The translations under genes were made by a program, and so were the position numbers. This document shows positions 17,811-25,256 of a DNA stretch of 64,000 nucleotides, piece by piece; position 1 is the first letter of the stretch, and every line of letters starts with the position of its first letter. This DNA comes from Chitinophaga pinensis (GTDB lineage Bacteria > Bacteroidota > Bacteroidia > UBA4408), in NCBI GenBank assembly GCA_945861665.1, contig CAMAVS010000004.1, positions 186,001-250,000 of the forward strand. Direction: 5' to 3'. Under the pieces are notes generated by a model that saw nothing but the letters and a program-made list of their open reading frames with translations, was not told the origin of the DNA and searched no databases.

Positions 17811-19238
17811 TCACTTCTGTTCATTAAAAAAACTCCTTTCTTTCATCAACTTTTCAATTTCATCTGCATTTCTTGGAATAGATTCTGATAAATTTTTCGG
17901 TGCACCCTCTGTTATTAATAAATCATCCTCAATTCTTATTCCTATGTTCCACCATTTTTTATCACAATCAGAACCTTCAGGAATGTATATTCCCGGCTCT
18001 ACTGTAATAATATTACCCGGTTTCAACTTTCCAAAAAGCCCAACATCGTGAACATCTAAACCCAAATAATGGGATGTCCCGTGCATAAAATACTTACGGT
18101 ACTCTGAAGCATCCTTAATTATTCCTAACTCCAACAATCTAGCTTGTATAATCTTAATAGCAGCATTATGTGGTTCCCAAAAATTATTTCCATTTAAACA
18201 TGCCTTTATTCCTGCTGATTGTGCAGCCAATACAACGTTATAAAGTGTTTTTTCTTCGGCTGAAAAAATGCCGCTAATAGGCAATGTGCGCGTTATATCT
18301 GCAGTATAACCATGGTATTCAGCCCCCATATCAATTAACAATAATTTTTCATTATTTAACTGCTTACGATTGCTGCTATAATGCAAGACACAAGAGTTTT
18401 CAGCACCACCTACAATAGAAGGGTAACCTACATATTCGGAACCATATTTTTTAAACATATACTCAACTATTGCCTGAGCATGATACTCAGTAAAAAGTGG
18501 CTCCAATGCCTTTATTAATTCAATATGAGCCAAACATGACATTTCAATAGCTTTTGTCATAAGCACCAACTCTTCTACCTGCTTTACTTCACGCATTTTA
18601 GCCATTAATTGTGCCAATGAAAAAGCGTCTGTATTTAAAATGCACTTTTCTATGTCCGACTTAAACTCATTTACCAAACTATATAAATCACCGCGATCAT
18701 TGGGGTTATCACGAATATCATTTTTAGGGGTTTGTGTCAATATTTTATCAAAAACACACAAGTTAAATTGAGCATCTTTATAGGTACTATTTTCAAGTAC
18801 ATTTTCAAAACCAAGAAGCTTTTTTACACCATTTACACCTAATCGCCTGCCATTCCAAATTTCTTGCTCAATATTTCGTTGCCGAACAAACAACAATTCA
18901 TTTGTTTTAAAACTATCGAAATTTTGTTCTTCTTTAAAAATAAGTAAAACAGCATCTGGCTCAAGATATCCTGTTAAATAATAAAAATTAGGATCTTGAT
19001 GATATTGAAAGTCTACATCGTTGGAGCGATTCCGAACTGGATTAGCAAAAAAAACAGCTATAGAATTAGCAGGCATTTTTTTTCGAAGGGTATCGCGATT
19101 ATTTTTATGAAAAGAAGTCGGCAACAAATCCTTATCATACTTATATTTAAACAAGGCACTATCGTTCATTATTAAACTACCTTGTTGTGCAAAGACACAA
19201 GAACTCAAAGCAAGCAATATGTAAAATAATATCTTCAT
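17811..19238 (-). CDS. Exported Xaa-Pro aminopeptidase (peptidase M24B)
   Basis: It removes N-terminal residues preceding proline. An N-terminal signal peptide (start at 19238, MKILFYILLALSSCVFAQ) directs it to the periplasm, unlike cytoplasmic PepP. The aminopeptidase P N-domain spans about 45-190. The pita-bread catalytic domain carries the five metal ligands: Asp in LLIDMGAEY, Asp in TADITRTLP, His in HGTSHYLGLDVHD, Glu in VEPGIY and Glu in IRIEDDLL. It has 475 residues, normal for the family. It sits between rpmB and rpmG but is separated by a terminator upstream and the rpmG promoter downstream, so it is an independent unit. Confidence 0.9.
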   Translation of the reverse strand: MKILFYILLALSSCVFAQQGSLIMNDSALFKYKYDKDLLPTSFHKNNRDTLRKKMPANSIAVFFANPVRNRSNDVDFQYHQDPNFYYLTGYLEPDAVLLIFKEEQNFDSFKTNELLFVRQRNIEQEIWNGRRLGVNGVKKLLGFENVLENSTYKDAQFNLCVFDKILTQTPKNDIRDNPNDRGDLYSLVNEFKSDIEKCILNTDAFSLAQLMAKMREVKQVEELVLMTKAIEMSCLAHIELIKALEPLFTEYHAQAIVEYMFKKYGSEYVGYPSIVGGAENSCVLHYSSNRKQLNNEKLLLIDMGAEYHGYTADITRTLPISGIFSAEEKTLYNVVLAAQSAGIKACLNGNNFWEPHNAAIKIIQARLLELGIIKDASEYRKYFMHGTSHYLGLDVHDVGLFGKLKPGNIITVEPGIYIPEGSDCDKKWWNIGIRIEDDLLITEGAPKNLSESIPRNADEIEKLMKERSFFNEQK

Positions 19239-19245
19239 ATAAAAC

Positions 19246-19277
19246 AAAAAACGCTGTACAAAAGTACAGCGTTTTTT
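19246..19277 (-). terminator. Terminator of rpmB
   Basis: A perfect 9-bp GC-rich stem (19251-19259 with 19264-19272), extended by A/T pairs, with loop AAAA and T run. It lies between rpmB and the peptidase gene. Confidence 0.85.
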
Positions 19278-19301
19278 AAACTAAAATTTAAATTATATTG
19301 A

Positions 19302-19538
19302 CTATTTCATCAAGCCATTTACTTTTGCTTCTTTTAAGCAAGCAGATATACCTTTTTTATTGATTGTACGCAACGCTGAAGTAGAAACCTTCAATGTTAT
19401 CCAACGATCTTCATCAGCGATAAAGAACTTTTTAACCTTCAAATTCGGGTTAAATTTTCTTTTCGTTTTTTTATTAGAAAACGATACTTTATTACCGCCT
19501 ATAGATGTTTTTCCTGTTAAATCACAAACTCTTGACAT
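19302..19538 (-). CDS. rpmB: Large ribosomal subunit protein bL28
   Basis: A 78-residue bL28 with the typical opening MSRVCDLTGK, followed by SFSNKKTKRKFNPNL and the C-terminal LRTINKKGI motif. It is transcribed from its own promoter at 19562-19593 and closed by a terminator, hence monocistronic here. Confidence 0.95.
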   Translation of the reverse strand: MSRVCDLTGKTSIGGNKVSFSNKKTKRKFNPNLKVKKFFIADEDRWITLKVSTSALRTINKKGISACLKEAKVNGLMK

Positions 19539-19561
19539 AATATTATTTTTTTATCGGGTCG

Positions 19562-19593
19562 CAAATATACATAACATTTGTAATAAATAACAA
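19562..19593 (-). promoter_or_regulatory. Promoter of rpmB
   Basis: On the minus strand: TTG at 19593-19591, a 21-bp spacer and TATATTTG at 19569-19562, followed by CGACCC. The ATG is about 23 bp downstream. Confidence 0.65.
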
Positions 19594-19637
19594 AAAAAAG
19601 ATTAAATAATTGGGTGAGCCCAGCCATTATTGTATAG

Positions 19638-19769
19638 TTCGCTAACTTTTTTGATAGTAATAATGGTGTAAACATAGACCTAAGTAACCTTAGCAGCGGT
19701 ACTTACACCTAAACATTACTTGCCGATGGGAATGTAGTAGATACTAAAAAAATGGTGTATACAAAATAG
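19638..19769 (+). pseudogene. Remnant of a T9SS C-terminal sorting domain
   Basis: The plus-strand frame reads FANFFDSNNGVNIDLSNLSS, then GTYT, a TAA at 19710-19712, and TLLADGNVVDTKKMVYTK before a final stop at 19767-19769. This is the last third of a type A T9SS sorting domain (VDLSNLSSGTY...LxxDGxxxxxKxVxxK) with one TAA where Leu (TTA) would be expected. Another stop lies directly upstream (19635-19637), and no coding sequence is recognisable before it. Only the 3' end of a cargo gene survives, followed by a perfect terminator at 19791-19820. This explains most of the gap between rpmB and the YkgJ gene. Confidence 0.75.
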
Positions 19770-19790
19770 TGGAATAAATTATTTTTTTAA

Positions 19791-19820
19791 ACAAAGGCTC
19801 GGAAATTTCCGAGCCTTTGT
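19791..19820. terminator. Perfect 15-bp terminator hairpin, bidirectional
   Basis: ACAAAGGCTCGGAAA and its exact complement lie back to back, flanked by T on one side and A on the other. It serves the YkgJ gene on the minus strand and would have served the lost T9SS gene on the plus strand. Confidence 0.85.
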
Positions 19821-19845
19821 TTTGACTAATTTAAAAGAGTAATCT

Positions 19846-20328
19846 CTAATAAACCTTTTTTATTTTCTCTGTAATTTCAAATACGGCAGGGCAAATAGCT
19901 GCATTTTTTGCCGTCAAATCAAGTAATTGATACATTCTCTTTCGGTCAGTATGAGGGTACTCGCGACAAGCTGTTGGTCTGTTATCGTATATTGAACAAT
20001 AATTATCTTCTCCCAAAAAAGTACAAGGGGCTGACTTTAAAACATAATCCTTGTCGTCATCAATCTTCAAATGATTTTCAATAAACTGTAATGGTGAAAT
20101 CTTAAATAGTTTTGATAATCGTTCAATATCTCTTTGAGTAAAAATCGGACTTGTGGTTTTACAGCAATTCGCACAGTTTAAGCAATCGATGTGTTCGAAT
20201 GCCTCTTCGTGTAATGTGTGAAAAACGTCATCTAAATTACTTGGTTTTAACTTCTTGAGTTTTAGAAAAAGCTTTTTAGTAACGGCTTCGGCTTTTAAAG
20301 CTTTTATTTTAAGACTTTTTATGTCCAT
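19846..20328 (-). CDS. YkgJ family cysteine-cluster protein
   Basis: A 160-residue cytoplasmic protein with the family's metal-binding cysteine cluster: CLNCANCCKT, then CTFLGEDNYCSIYDNRPTACREYP, and a final Cys near ICPAVF. The family binds zinc or an iron-sulfur cluster; its function is unknown. The ATG at 20328 is preferred to that at 20382 because the latter lies inside the upstream esterase gene; the chosen start leaves an 8-bp gap and implies co-transcription. A terminator follows. Confidence 0.85.
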   Translation of the reverse strand: MDIKSLKIKALKAEAVTKKLFLKLKKLKPSNLDDVFHTLHEEAFEHIDCLNCANCCKTTSPIFTQRDIERLSKLFKISPLQFIENHLKIDDDKDYVLKSAPCTFLGEDNYCSIYDNRPTACREYPHTDRKRMYQLLDLTAKNAAICPAVFEITEKIKKVY

Positions 20329-20336
20329 AAAGAATG

Positions 20337-21029
20337 CTACTTCAATAGGCTTATTGCAACCGGCAGTATGATTTTTTCCCATAAAGCATACTCTTTTGCT
20401 GAAGGATGTAAACCATCTTTTGCAACCAAATTGGCATCGTGTTTCATTCCTTTTGAAAGTTCAAAAATATCAACGGTTTTAAGGTTTTTTTTGGCGGCTT
20501 CTTTTAGAATTATTGCATTGAATTTGGCAATGCCCTTACTAATATCCCTTCCACCGAAATACCTTGCACCTGTTGGTGTAACACCAAAATCAGGAATGGT
20601 AATAATTAGTATTTGCTCTTTATTCGATATATCCTTTTCAATTTCATTCAAGATATATGTGAAATTTTGTGCAAACATAGCCGTATCAAAACCTATTACC
20701 CAATCATTCACCCCGATAAGTAGGGTAACAAAGTCAACTTTTGATTTTTTCAACAAGGGTAATTCTTGTTCAATTAATTGTTGGGTAGTATAACCCGTAA
20801 CCGAAGGATTTACAATCAATTCAATATGAATTCCTTTTTCATTTAGATGTTGAGTCAATAGTTTTGGCCACGACTCGCTTATATCAGCGCCTTCACATAT
20901 TGTATATGAATCCCCTAAGGCAATGTATTTTATTGTTCCACTTTTAATCACAGTACCTGTATTTTGCTCAAATGTACAAGACAGAAATAAAAATGAAATG
21001 ATACACGGAAAAAGCAGTCTTATATTCAT
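20337..21029 (-). CDS. SGNH/GDSL-family lipoprotein esterase
   Basis: Block I is GDSYT with the nucleophile Ser41. Block III is GVNDW, and block V DGLHPS carries the catalytic Asp and His. The oxyanion Gly/Asn positions are therefore all present. The N-terminus is a lipoprotein signal (FLSC, Cys18), so the enzyme is anchored at a membrane, probably facing the periplasm or surface. It resembles the TesA/arylesterase-type SGNH hydrolases of 200-230 residues. The substrate (acyl ester of lipid or polysaccharide) cannot be told. It is followed closely by the YkgJ gene. Confidence 0.88.
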   Translation of the reverse strand: MNIRLLFPCIISFLFLSCTFEQNTGTVIKSGTIKYIALGDSYTICEGADISESWPKLLTQHLNEKGIHIELIVNPSVTGYTTQQLIEQELPLLKKSKVDFVTLLIGVNDWVIGFDTAMFAQNFTYILNEIEKDISNKEQILIITIPDFGVTPTGARYFGGRDISKGIAKFNAIILKEAAKKNLKTVDIFELSKGMKHDANLVAKDGLHPSAKEYALWEKIILPVAISLLK

Positions 21030-21050
21030 TTTTCATTGATTTTTTTCACA

Positions 21051-21080
21051 AAAAAAGCGCCAGAATTCTGACGCTTTTTT
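21051..21080 (-). terminator. Terminator of the 21099-21581 gene
   Basis: An imperfect palindrome (AAAAAAGCG, one mismatch, CAGAA and its complement) with T run on the minus strand. Confidence 0.75.
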
Positions 21081-21098
21081 ATATTGGAAACAGAGAGG

Positions 21099-21581
21099 TT
21101 AAAATCCTGTTTTAGGAGTAGGTCGCGTTTGAATTAACACCCCTAAACAAGCCATATCCACATCTTTTAATTTGTTGGTTTTTTTATCCTTTTCACCCGA
21201 ACTATCTCCCGGAATTGTAACCACTATGATTAAGGTTCTAGAGTTATCGCAACTAAAGTCAAACTCTTGTGACATATTATCTGCAGCATTATCATACAAT
21301 ACCTCGCTTGTTTTACCATCCTTTATTTTAAAAGCTACTTTACCACCCAATGAAGCTTGAGTACAAATATTTATATAATAATCAACTCCCTTATAGCCAA
21401 CAATTCTTAATGAAGATGTTTGGCCTTTTTCAAACAAACCGCTTTTGGATTGAGCATTGTAAATGTAGTCTAGATCAGGGTTAAGCTTACAATTCTTTTT
21501 ATGAAAATCAGTACAAAATTGTTGGGCGAAAATTGATTGTGCAGAAAATAAAACTGCAACTATTAATAGTGTTTTTTTCAT
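21099..21581 (-). CDS. Hypothetical exported protein, 160 residues
   Basis: A Sec signal peptide (ending IFAQ) precedes a 140-residue mature domain with six cysteines that could form disulfides (CTDFHKKNC, NICTQ, FSCDN, DMACLG). The sequence looks all-beta. I believe similar proteins occur across Bacteroidota, but I know no function. The lipoprotein gene at 21602-22498 lies just upstream on the same strand (20-bp gap), so they probably form an operon. Confidence 0.75.
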   Translation of the reverse strand: MKKTLLIVAVLFSAQSIFAQQFCTDFHKKNCKLNPDLDYIYNAQSKSGLFEKGQTSSLRIVGYKGVDYYINICTQASLGGKVAFKIKDGKTSEVLYDNAADNMSQEFDFSCDNSRTLIIVVTIPGDSSGEKDKKTNKLKDVDMACLGVLIQTRPTPKTGF

Positions 21582-21601
21582 GTTGGTTACTTTATTATAA
21601 T

Positions 21602-22498
21602 TTAATCAATAATCATCGTTCTTAGTTTAGCAACTTTTTCAACTAATTGGTTATACTGCTCTTCGGTAATTGAAATTTTTGTTCCTCCGCCAAGTATGCG
21701 TTTGCCTGCTTTGTTTTTAGTTAAAGAACTTGCCGATTCTTCTTGTTTTATGCCCTCAAAAACAACTTTTAAATCTTGCATAGCTGTTATGGTTGAAGAA
21801 ACCTGTTCTTCGCTTTCATATTTTTTTAAATACTCCAACAGATTATCCAAGGACAACTTTTGTTCAGCAATACGATTTGTAATGGGACTATTCTTTACAT
21901 ATTTATCATTAATCTTTGTGGAGATATACAAGGCTTCAACCCAACCACCAGTAACGACTAAAGCCAAACTGCTTCCTTTATCATTTTGCTCTAATTTTTC
22001 GTAAGCAGAATAAAACACATCTTCAGTTATTTTAGTGAGTGTATCGTTGTTGCCTAAATTTGATTGCACACGCTTCATCACATCTTCATTAATAGCAGAG
22101 GATATCCCTAAATCGTCCCCCATTTTTTTTACAGTAACATAATATTTTACAGCCTGAGGGCCAAAATCGAAAATACTGCAATAAAGTAAATCGGCAGAGT
22201 ATATTCCAAAATTAAGCGACTTACTCTTGGTATCAACGTACTTTATTAGCTTGTCAGCAGGATTCAATATTTCAATGCCTTTTGCTTTACCTTTATTTTC
22301 CTTTATAAAAAAGAAAATTTCATTGGGAGCTGGTATCTGATAAAAATCCTTAACTGCTTCCTGAATATCCTTTTTGTTTAAAGAATCTACTGCTGTAGTA
22401 TTTGTTGTTTCTTCACTTTCTCCATCAGAAGAGCATCCTGTTATAAAGCCTCCAATCGAAAATAAAGTTAAACCTATGATTATACTTGATTTTTTCAT
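21602..22498 (-). CDS. Hypothetical lipoprotein, 298 residues
   Basis: From the ATG at 22498 there is a lipoprotein signal peptide with lipobox ITGC, followed by an acidic spacer. The mature part is mainly helical (motifs NFGIYSADLLYCS, GGWVEALYIST). The last third is a predicted coiled coil. The earlier ATG at 22531 would add a charged stretch before the signal and is unlikely. Similar lipoproteins of about 300 residues are familiar from Bacteroidota but are uncharacterised as far as I know. It is co-directional with the exported 160-residue gene. Confidence 0.75.
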   Translation of the reverse strand: MKKSSIIIGLTLFSIGGFITGCSSDGESEETTNTTAVDSLNKKDIQEAVKDFYQIPAPNEIFFFIKENKGKAKGIEILNPADKLIKYVDTKSKSLNFGIYSADLLYCSIFDFGPQAVKYYVTVKKMGDDLGISSAINEDVMKRVQSNLGNNDTLTKITEDVFYSAYEKLEQNDKGSSLALVVTGGWVEALYISTKINDKYVKNSPITNRIAEQKLSLDNLLEYLKKYESEEQVSSTITAMQDLKVVFEGIKQEESASSLTKNKAGKRILGGGTKISITEEQYNQLVEKVAKLRTMIID

Positions 22499-22564
22499 AT
22501 TGTTTATTATAATTCTTTTAATAAAAAACAAAAATAGTTATTTTATTCAAATAAAAAAGCAATT

Positions 22565-23818
22565 CTATTTCGCTTCCTCTTCCCAGACCATGCATAAATG
22601 TAATATCGTTAATACCGCCTTTTGCATATCCTGAACCGATATCCATTCCTGTTTTGAATGAAATGCGTGCTCACCTGCAAAAATATTTGGGCATGGTAAC
22701 CCCATATAGGAAAGCCTTGAACCATCCGTTCCGCCTCTAATACTTGATAAATGAGGCTTTACTCCTGCCCTACGAATTGCTTGCAAAGCATTTTCAACTA
22801 TTTCTGGATATTTATCCAATACCTTCTTCATATTTCTATACTGTTCTTTAACCTCAAAAGTAAAATTTGATTTAGGGTACTCTTTCATTATTTTTTGGGT
22901 AAGAATCAATAACTCATCTTCCAGCACCTTTAATCCTTCTTCAGTAAAATCTCTCATAATAAATTTTATAACAGTGCTTTCAATACCACCAGCTATTGAA
23001 ATAGGATGAACAAACCCTTCCTTATTTTCAGTTGTTTCGGGTGAAATTCTATTTTTTGGCAAACTGTCGACAATCCGTGAAGCGATTTTTATAGCACTTT
23101 CCATTTTGTCTTTGGCAAAACCGGGGTGAGTACTAAATCCTTGTATTGTAATAATAACTCCATCAGCCGAAAACGTTTCGTCCTCAATATGACCCAGACT
23201 TTCACCGTCCATTGTATATCCAAAGTCGGCCGATAATTTTTTCATATCGGCCTTGTCTACTCCTCGTCCTATTTCTTCATCGGGAGTAAATAAAATTTTA
23301 ATTGTTCCGTGTTTTATTTCTGGATGCTTCATTAAATAATTTGCCGCATCCATTATTTCTGCAAGACCTGCTTTATTATCGGCACCAAGCAAAGTTGTAC
23401 CATCTGTTGTTATGATATCATTACCAATTTGATCCAATAAAGCCGGATGCTCGCTTACCTTTATTACTTGAGTGCCATCGTTGAGCAAAATAATATCTTG
23501 TCCCGAATAACTTTTATTTATTATTGGATTTACATTTTTACCAGTACAGTCAGGCGAAGTATCCATATGCGAACAAAAGCATATAACTGGCACTTTTTTA
23601 TGACTTGTGGAAGGAATAGTACCATACACATAACCATTTTCATCCATATGTGCATCTACAATTCCTAACTCCAATAATTCTTTTACTAATACTCTTCCTA
23701 AATCCTTTTGCTTTTCTGTGGAAGGACAAGTAGGCGATTCGGGATCCGATTGAGTATCGATTTTTACATAATTTAAAAACCTTTCGGTTACAGAGTAGTC
23801 AATCGTTAATATATTCAT
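22565..23818 (-). CDS. pepT: Peptidase T (tripeptide aminopeptidase)
   Basis: This M20B metallopeptidase cleaves the N-terminal residue from tripeptides in the cytoplasm. Zinc-site motifs are present: CSHMDTSPD (first His and catalytic Asp), GADNKAG (bridging Asp), TPDEEIGRG (catalytic Glu pair), DGESLG and GGTDGS. From ATG 23818 it has 417 residues, usual for PepT; the ATG at 23839 would add seven unmatched residues. It is divergent from purE with an 84-bp shared upstream region. Confidence 0.93.
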   Translation of the reverse strand: MNILTIDYSVTERFLNYVKIDTQSDPESPTCPSTEKQKDLGRVLVKELLELGIVDAHMDENGYVYGTIPSTSHKKVPVICFCSHMDTSPDCTGKNVNPIINKSYSGQDIILLNDGTQVIKVSEHPALLDQIGNDIITTDGTTLLGADNKAGLAEIMDAANYLMKHPEIKHGTIKILFTPDEEIGRGVDKADMKKLSADFGYTMDGESLGHIEDETFSADGVIITIQGFSTHPGFAKDKMESAIKIASRIVDSLPKNRISPETTENKEGFVHPISIAGGIESTVIKFIMRDFTEEGLKVLEDELLILTQKIMKEYPKSNFTFEVKEQYRNMKKVLDKYPEIVENALQAIRRAGVKPHLSSIRGGTDGSRLSYMGLPCPNIFAGEHAFHSKQEWISVQDMQKAVLTILHLCMVWEEEAK

Positions 23819-23902
23819 AATATAAAATTTTATTAGCAAGTGAAATTAATTAAAAATTAGTTAGACACATTTAAAAATCATAAATTTGAGCAAATAATAT
23901 AC

Positions 23903-24415
23903 ATGAAAGCACTTGTAGGAATTATTATGGGCAGCCAAAGCGATTTATCGGTGATGAACGAGGCTGCTATTGTATTAGACAAATTAGAAATACCTTTTGA
24001 AATAACGATTGTATCAGCACATCGAACACCCGAAAGGATGTTTGAATATGCTAAAAATGCTGTCTCCCGAGGAGTTAAAGTAATTATTGCAGGTGCAGGT
24101 GGTGCAGCCCATTTACCAGGTATGGTAGCATCGATTACCCCCTTGCCTGTAATTGGTGTTCCAATAAAATCGAGCAACAGTATTGATGGATGGGATTCAA
24201 TCCTCTCTATACTACAAATGCCAAATGGTGTGCCTGTTGCAACTGTAGCACTAAATGCGGCACAAAATGCAGGTATTATTGCTGCTCAAATTATAGGAAC
24301 ATCCGATGAAAAAACACTCAATAGAATTTCGTCTTTTAAAAATGAATTAAAAAGCAAAGTAATGAAGTCCGTTGAGGACATGAAAACAACAGAATTTAAA
24401 TTTAAAGTAAAGTAA
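23903..24415 (+). CDS. purE: N5-carboxyaminoimidazole ribonucleotide mutase
   Basis: Class I PurE of purine synthesis: it moves the carboxylate of N5-CAIR to give CAIR. The nucleotide-binding GSQSD (10-14), SAHRTP and GAGGAAHLPGM motifs are intact. It has 170 residues, a normal length. A TAAATTTG -7-like element lies 14 bp before the ATG. purK is not in the window. The PorV/Q-like gene starts 23 bp downstream on the same strand. Confidence 0.95.
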   Translation: MKALVGIIMGSQSDLSVMNEAAIVLDKLEIPFEITIVSAHRTPERMFEYAKNAVSRGVKVIIAGAGGAAHLPGMVASITPLPVIGVPIKSSNSIDGWDSILSILQMPNGVPVATVALNAAQNAGIIAAQIIGTSDEKTLNRISSFKNELKSKVMKSVEDMKTTEFKFKVK

Positions 24416-24438
24416 ACGTTTATCCAAAATTTTGGTTT

Positions 24439-25254
24439 ATGATAAAAAGATTATCAGTCATATTACTTTTTTTCAATTCTTTAAATGGAAATGCAGGAAA
24501 TGAGAACACAGGTGGGGCAGCGAGCTCAAGCGCATTAGGCGGTGCTTCTGTGTGTGTGAGTAATTTGTGGAGTGTTCAAAATAATCAAGCAGGATTAGCG
24601 AATTTAAAAACAATGGAATTTGGTATTTTTAGTGAAAGAAGGTATCTACTTCAGCAATTATCAAACAATTCAGCAGCTTTTGCTATGCCAACAAAACTTG
24701 GCACATTTGCACTTAATTTTTCTCGTTTTGGGTATACCCATTATAACGAAAGCAAATACGGACTAGCATATGCAAAAGCCTTCGGAAAGAATTTTTCGGC
24801 AGGAATGCAAATTGATTATTTAACAATGCACCTTGGGGATATTTACGGAAACAGAAGCACCTTTTCTATAGAAGCAGGAATACAAGCAAATATTGTAAAA
24901 GGATTATCAGTTGGTGTACACATATACAACCCTAACAGAGCTAAAACTGCGACTTATAATAACGAGCGTGTGCCAAGCATTATGCGATTAGGACTAAAAT
25001 ATGATTTCTCAAAAAAAGTGTTTTGGAGTGTTGAAACCGAAAAAGACATTGACCATAAAGCCGTTTTTAAGTCGGGAGTAGAATACCATATAATAAAAGA
25101 GTTTTACATACGTGGAGGATTTTCTACCAATCCAATGGTAAGTTCATTTGGATTTGGACTGGAATTACAAAAAATCAAACTTGATTTCTACAACTCTTTT
25201 CACCCTCAATTGGGATACACACCAGGCTTATCAATGAATTATAAAATAAAGTAA
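24439..25254 (+). CDS. PorV/PorQ-like outer-membrane beta-barrel protein
   Basis: A 271-residue protein with a signal peptide and the opening typical of the PorV/PorQ group (ALGGASVCVSNLWSVQNNQAGLA), followed by alternating hydrophobic strands that fit a FadL-like barrel. PorV and PorQ proper are T9SS components that shuttle or anchor cargo. This one is shorter than PorV and may be a general outer-membrane protein of the same superfamily. It ends 2 bp before the helix-hairpin-helix barrel gene, and the pair are surely co-transcribed, probably with purE upstream and cdd downstream. Confidence 0.75.
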   Translation: MIKRLSVILLFFNSLNGNAGNENTGGAASSSALGGASVCVSNLWSVQNNQAGLANLKTMEFGIFSERRYLLQQLSNNSAAFAMPTKLGTFALNFSRFGYTHYNESKYGLAYAKAFGKNFSAGMQIDYLTMHLGDIYGNRSTFSIEAGIQANIVKGLSVGVHIYNPNRAKTATYNNERVPSIMRLGLKYDFSKKVFWSVETEKDIDHKAVFKSGVEYHIIKEFYIRGGFSTNPMVSSFGFGLELQKIKLDFYNSFHPQLGYTPGLSMNYKIK

Positions 25255-25256
25255 GG

